Source: Variovorax sp. PBS-H4
GTDB taxonomy: Bacteria; Pseudomonadota; Gammaproteobacteria; Burkholderiales; Burkholderiaceae_C
Reading direction: 5' to 3'
NCBI RefSeq assembly: GCF_901827205.1
Contig: NZ_LR594675.1
Location: forward strand, 3,100,001 to 3,164,000
Length of the DNA: 64,000 nt
The notes beneath the pieces were generated by a model. That model was not told the origin of the DNA. It searched no databases and saw nothing but the letters and a program-made list of their open reading frames with translations. Within the stretch, counting starts at the first letter, position 1; each line of letters opens with the position of its first letter. The position numbers and the translations under genes were made by a program. This document shows, one piece after another, positions 63,101-64,000 of this stretch.

Positions 63101-63288
63101 CCGGGTTCCTCGCGGGGTCGCTCGAGGACTCCCGGCTGGACGTGACAGAGGTCGACCACGTGGACGGCTACAACAAGTCGAACAAGGTGATCTTGGCGGC
63201 AGACCCCACGGCCGGCGGGGTTCACACCTACCGCGCGAACTCGCAGTACCCATTCTCTCCGTACGGGCACCCCATTCCCCACGCTTGA
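60157..63288 (+). CDS. large tail fibre/tip protein with Ig-like repeats (1043 aa)
   Basis: A 1043-aa protein. The N-terminus (MSFDSNLQNLAIRTAVGDKS then LINGNAPDLTALATANKTSL) is an adaptor found on phage fibres. Residues about 175-425 contain three Ig/PKD-like repeats, each about 85 residues with the pattern I-x-x-F-x-x-x-P-x-S-I-x-x-G, L-x-W, V-x-x-T-T-Y-T-L-T-A-T-N (LTVSPTSIEAGESATLAWTS; FTASPTSIQAGGLAQLDWAV). The C-terminal 600 residues are a large aromatic-rich domain with many Trp/Tyr/Gly (NTSNWYDWWHDWTDMCHPG). Probably a receptor-binding or surface-attachment protein; the C-terminal domain is unknown to me. Confidence 0.8.
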   Translation: MSFDSNLQNLAIRTAVGDKSLRTLINGNAPDLTALATANKTSLVAAINETLATAGGGSGTGAGAPVWMSDSNINRTLVLGDAGNGISMLSDAYNFVIVPDHATAPIPINARIYVEMGGDGRTRIKPANSNVQVLCDVRYALLIAARYCVVELTKRSNNIWHVTGDLTLRADVPLPVIKTLTVSPTSIEAGESATLAWTSDGAVSAAILSPGIGSVSPSGSMTVTPSQPTTYTLSVSNEGGTTSQSISLAVTVPTGSVPPTIDSFTSNTSSVFPGNSARFDWETSNADTVTITPSPGLVSLDGFTFVVPTQTTTYTITATNAHGSDSRQITIGYGEAPPPAPTPTINSFTASPTSIQAGGLAQLDWAVTAADSVSINNGVGPVSSTGSVMVQPSVNTTYTLTATNTAGSTTATASVTIAASGSGGQIAGDIVNSSGAVVQQAYNDIGGNFSEPTKGLAYRYGPAATKTGVHTLTQRPDQPAPITYGSGVSIYYQFGTEDNNSFNDFITSDGWSLSRPPSNGTSVATAVRAFLTWAQDRRTTAQRPQARWQEGSSLQLPAIADYTQQGILSTTDAADLPIVMGHWCGPADSGCGRMAVGATQGSLTRGSRVFTMGTFTAKQQGSCTLAPGKVPTAIDFTSGAEFAFVTVWDLINFKGQVAIIALGGVPMGCTWQNTSNWYDWWHDWTDMCHPGLKNEGGWAFMKVIGYLDLPSSMKAPTHCFSNTGLHPYVPLYYMGQPAGIGQLGSPLASNRARFLDYNDLGQYVNRGGLLTIASKSEKTVCFIDLRPLFTYFNDMYFGSSASNLETQNLGMAPNQWPYLLSDHPTAMPTIIKTVTMPGKICGIRGTVAYNYWSKDWTRHEPNTPYMIPAPKSARTFIVTEENGGTCHIFSCGRWVIGGYQPDQTPVASEIAEIGSFSGLGEQITHVFGVKDYDVDPLGVVYEDGSGAPGCLDEMFGTTDRKNRRINWWQLSLNTGVNTSANTGFLAGSLEDSRLDVTEVDHVDGYNKSNKVILAADPTAGGVHTYRANSQYPFSPYGHPIPHA

Positions 63289-63367
63289 TGCAGGCGGGGA
63301 GTACGGCGGGTTCCTGGGATTGCCTGGCACGGTGTTCACGACCCGCACGACGAACAGCCCGTAAGGC

Positions 63368-63402
63368 GGGGATTGCATTCCGGAGCTTGACCGCTCCAGT
63401 AT
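63368..63402 (+). promoter_or_regulatory. late element 6 (GGGGATTG-20-CCAGTAT), upstream of last gene pair
   Basis: GGGGATTG (63368-63375), 20 bases, CCAGTATGCGCCCCAGC (from 63396), then AGAACAAGAAGAACAAG and the ATG at 63437. The 20-base spacer contains CGGAGC/GCTCC-like complementarity. Confidence 0.7.
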
Positions 63403-63436
63403 GCGCCCCAGCCCCAGAACAAGAAGAACAAGCGGC

Positions 63437-63760
63437 ATGCTCGACCTCAAGCGCGGTGACACCCTGTCCTATTCCGGATTTCTCCCGGAAGGGTGGCTGC
63501 CGTCCGGCACCTGGTCGGTGCTCTGCAAGGTGCAGGAAAAGAAGACCGGCAACAAGTTTCCGGTCACTGCCACGCTCACGCCGCCGTCCGGAGCGGAGAC
63601 TCGCTACGCACTGTCGCTGTACGCCAGCGCCGCGGACGTCGCGGCCTGGCCGATCGGAAAGCTTAACGCCGACATCCAGTTCACCAACAGCGCGACCACG
63701 CCGCCCTACGTGTTCTCGAGCGCCACGTTCATCGTGAACCTCATGGAAGACGTCGCATGA
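63437..63760 (+). CDS. hypothetical protein of the fibre region (107 aa)
   Basis: A 107-aa protein starting MLDLKRGDTLSYSGFLPEGW. It is predicted all-beta (GTWSVLCKVQEKKTGNKFPV, then YALSLYASAADVAAWPIGKL, then VFSSATFIVNLMEDVA) and matches, from memory, a small family of phage tail proteins that precede a gene with a collagen-like segment. It shares ATGA with the next gene. Confidence 0.65.
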   Translation: MLDLKRGDTLSYSGFLPEGWLPSGTWSVLCKVQEKKTGNKFPVTATLTPPSGAETRYALSLYASAADVAAWPIGKLNADIQFTNSATTPPYVFSSATFIVNLMEDVA

Positions 63761-64000
63761 GCGATCCCGTCGAACTGTCGTCCCCCACCGGCGAGCTCGT
63801 CCTCGACTTCGATCGACCGGAGCAGCCCATCGACCTGTACTCGCCGGTAGGCGCGGGCGTGCTCACGGTCGAGTTCCCCAAGGCGCAGCCACTGGCTCTC
63901 GGGCTGCAGCAGATCTTCAAGGGTGACAAGGGGGAGAAGGGCGATGGCGCGACCAACGACTCGTTCTACCAGCACGCGCAGGCAGTCCCCGAGGCCGTCT
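63757..64000 (+). CDS. partial gene: collagen-like tail protein, N-terminus only
   Basis: Starts MSDPVELSSPTGELVLDFDR and continues to the window end without a stop. It has two similar blocks (SSPTGELVLDFDRPEQPIDL / YSPVGAGVLTVEFPKAQP) and then a short Gly-X-Y segment, KGDKGEKGDGATN. Probably a tail-fibre or fibre-assembly protein; only 81 codons are visible. Confidence 0.6.
   Translation, partial: MSDPVELSSPTGELVLDFDRPEQPIDLYSPVGAGVLTVEFPKAQPLALGLQQIFKGDKGEKGDGATNDSFYQHAQAVPEAV

Noticed and set aside
1..64000. CRISPR array, tRNA genes, insertion sequences, integrase and attachment site
   Set aside because: No regularly spaced direct repeats with spacers, no cloverleaf-like sequence noticed by eye, and no transposase or recombinase motifs in any frame. 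A tRNA scan and integrase profile search were not possible.

Overview
The window is about half or more of a GC-rich, tailed, probably temperate phage (or prophage) with a lambda-like morphogenesis module. A long tape-measure protein, tail-tube, tail-terminator and tail-chaperone genes and no sheath gene point to a siphovirus. Base composition, the style of the small genes and a GCTATC...GATAGC palindrome pair that I associate from memory with Comamonadaceae suggest a betaproteobacterial host; this is an inference, not a database result. No integrase, lysis cassette, DNA polymerase or tRNA is visible here, so the genome continues on both sides.

Layout. The left arm (1-31.95 kb) is transcribed leftward. 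Read from the promoter at about 32.19 kb it runs through a first early gene (31116-31949), about 50 short tightly packed genes mostly of unknown function (9.2-30.96 kb), and then a replication/nucleotide block (0-9.2 kb): lipoprotein, ATP-dependent DNA ligase, SNF2-type helicase, AEP primase-helicase fusion, a 280-aa protein, a DEDDh exonuclease and a MazG-like pyrophosphohydrolase. The small genes are coupled by ATGA or TGACCATG overlaps. They include a DUF2958-like protein, a DUF2591-like protein, an NrdR-like protein, an RMF-like protein, a phage-encoded collagen/YadA-type trimeric autotransporter and five paralogues sharing a CGxxxCxxGW core.

The control region (31.95-32.47 kb) carries two divergent sigma70-type promoters overlapped by repeats of a TGCACAGTG-like operator, plus several palindromes. 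Rightward from it lies a short cassette: an S24-fold repressor lacking both catalytic residues, a 77-aa protein and a lipoprotein, closed by a strong bidirectional terminator (33972-33997).

The right arm (34.1-64 kb) is transcribed rightward: small packaging protein, TerL, portal, S49 protease with embedded scaffold, decoration protein, major capsid, connectors, tail terminator, tail tube, frameshifted tail chaperones, tape measure, distal tail proteins, NlpC-like protein, central tail hub, then tail-fibre and accessory genes. The last gene runs off the window.

Two dispersed sequence systems organise the two arms. In the left arm a 13-14 bp asymmetric motif (minus strand CCCCGACAACGTCA) recurs at least 12 times exactly, almost always in one orientation relative to transcription, reminiscent of mycobacteriophage stoperators. 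In the right arm a bipartite element, GGGGATTG - 19/20 bp - CCAGTATSCGC, stands in six intergenic gaps upstream of transcription-unit-like gene groups and is probably a late promoter or activator element. An AT-rich 550-bp gap at 28.65-29.2 kb holds iteron-like AAGTGGCA repeats and is a candidate replication origin.
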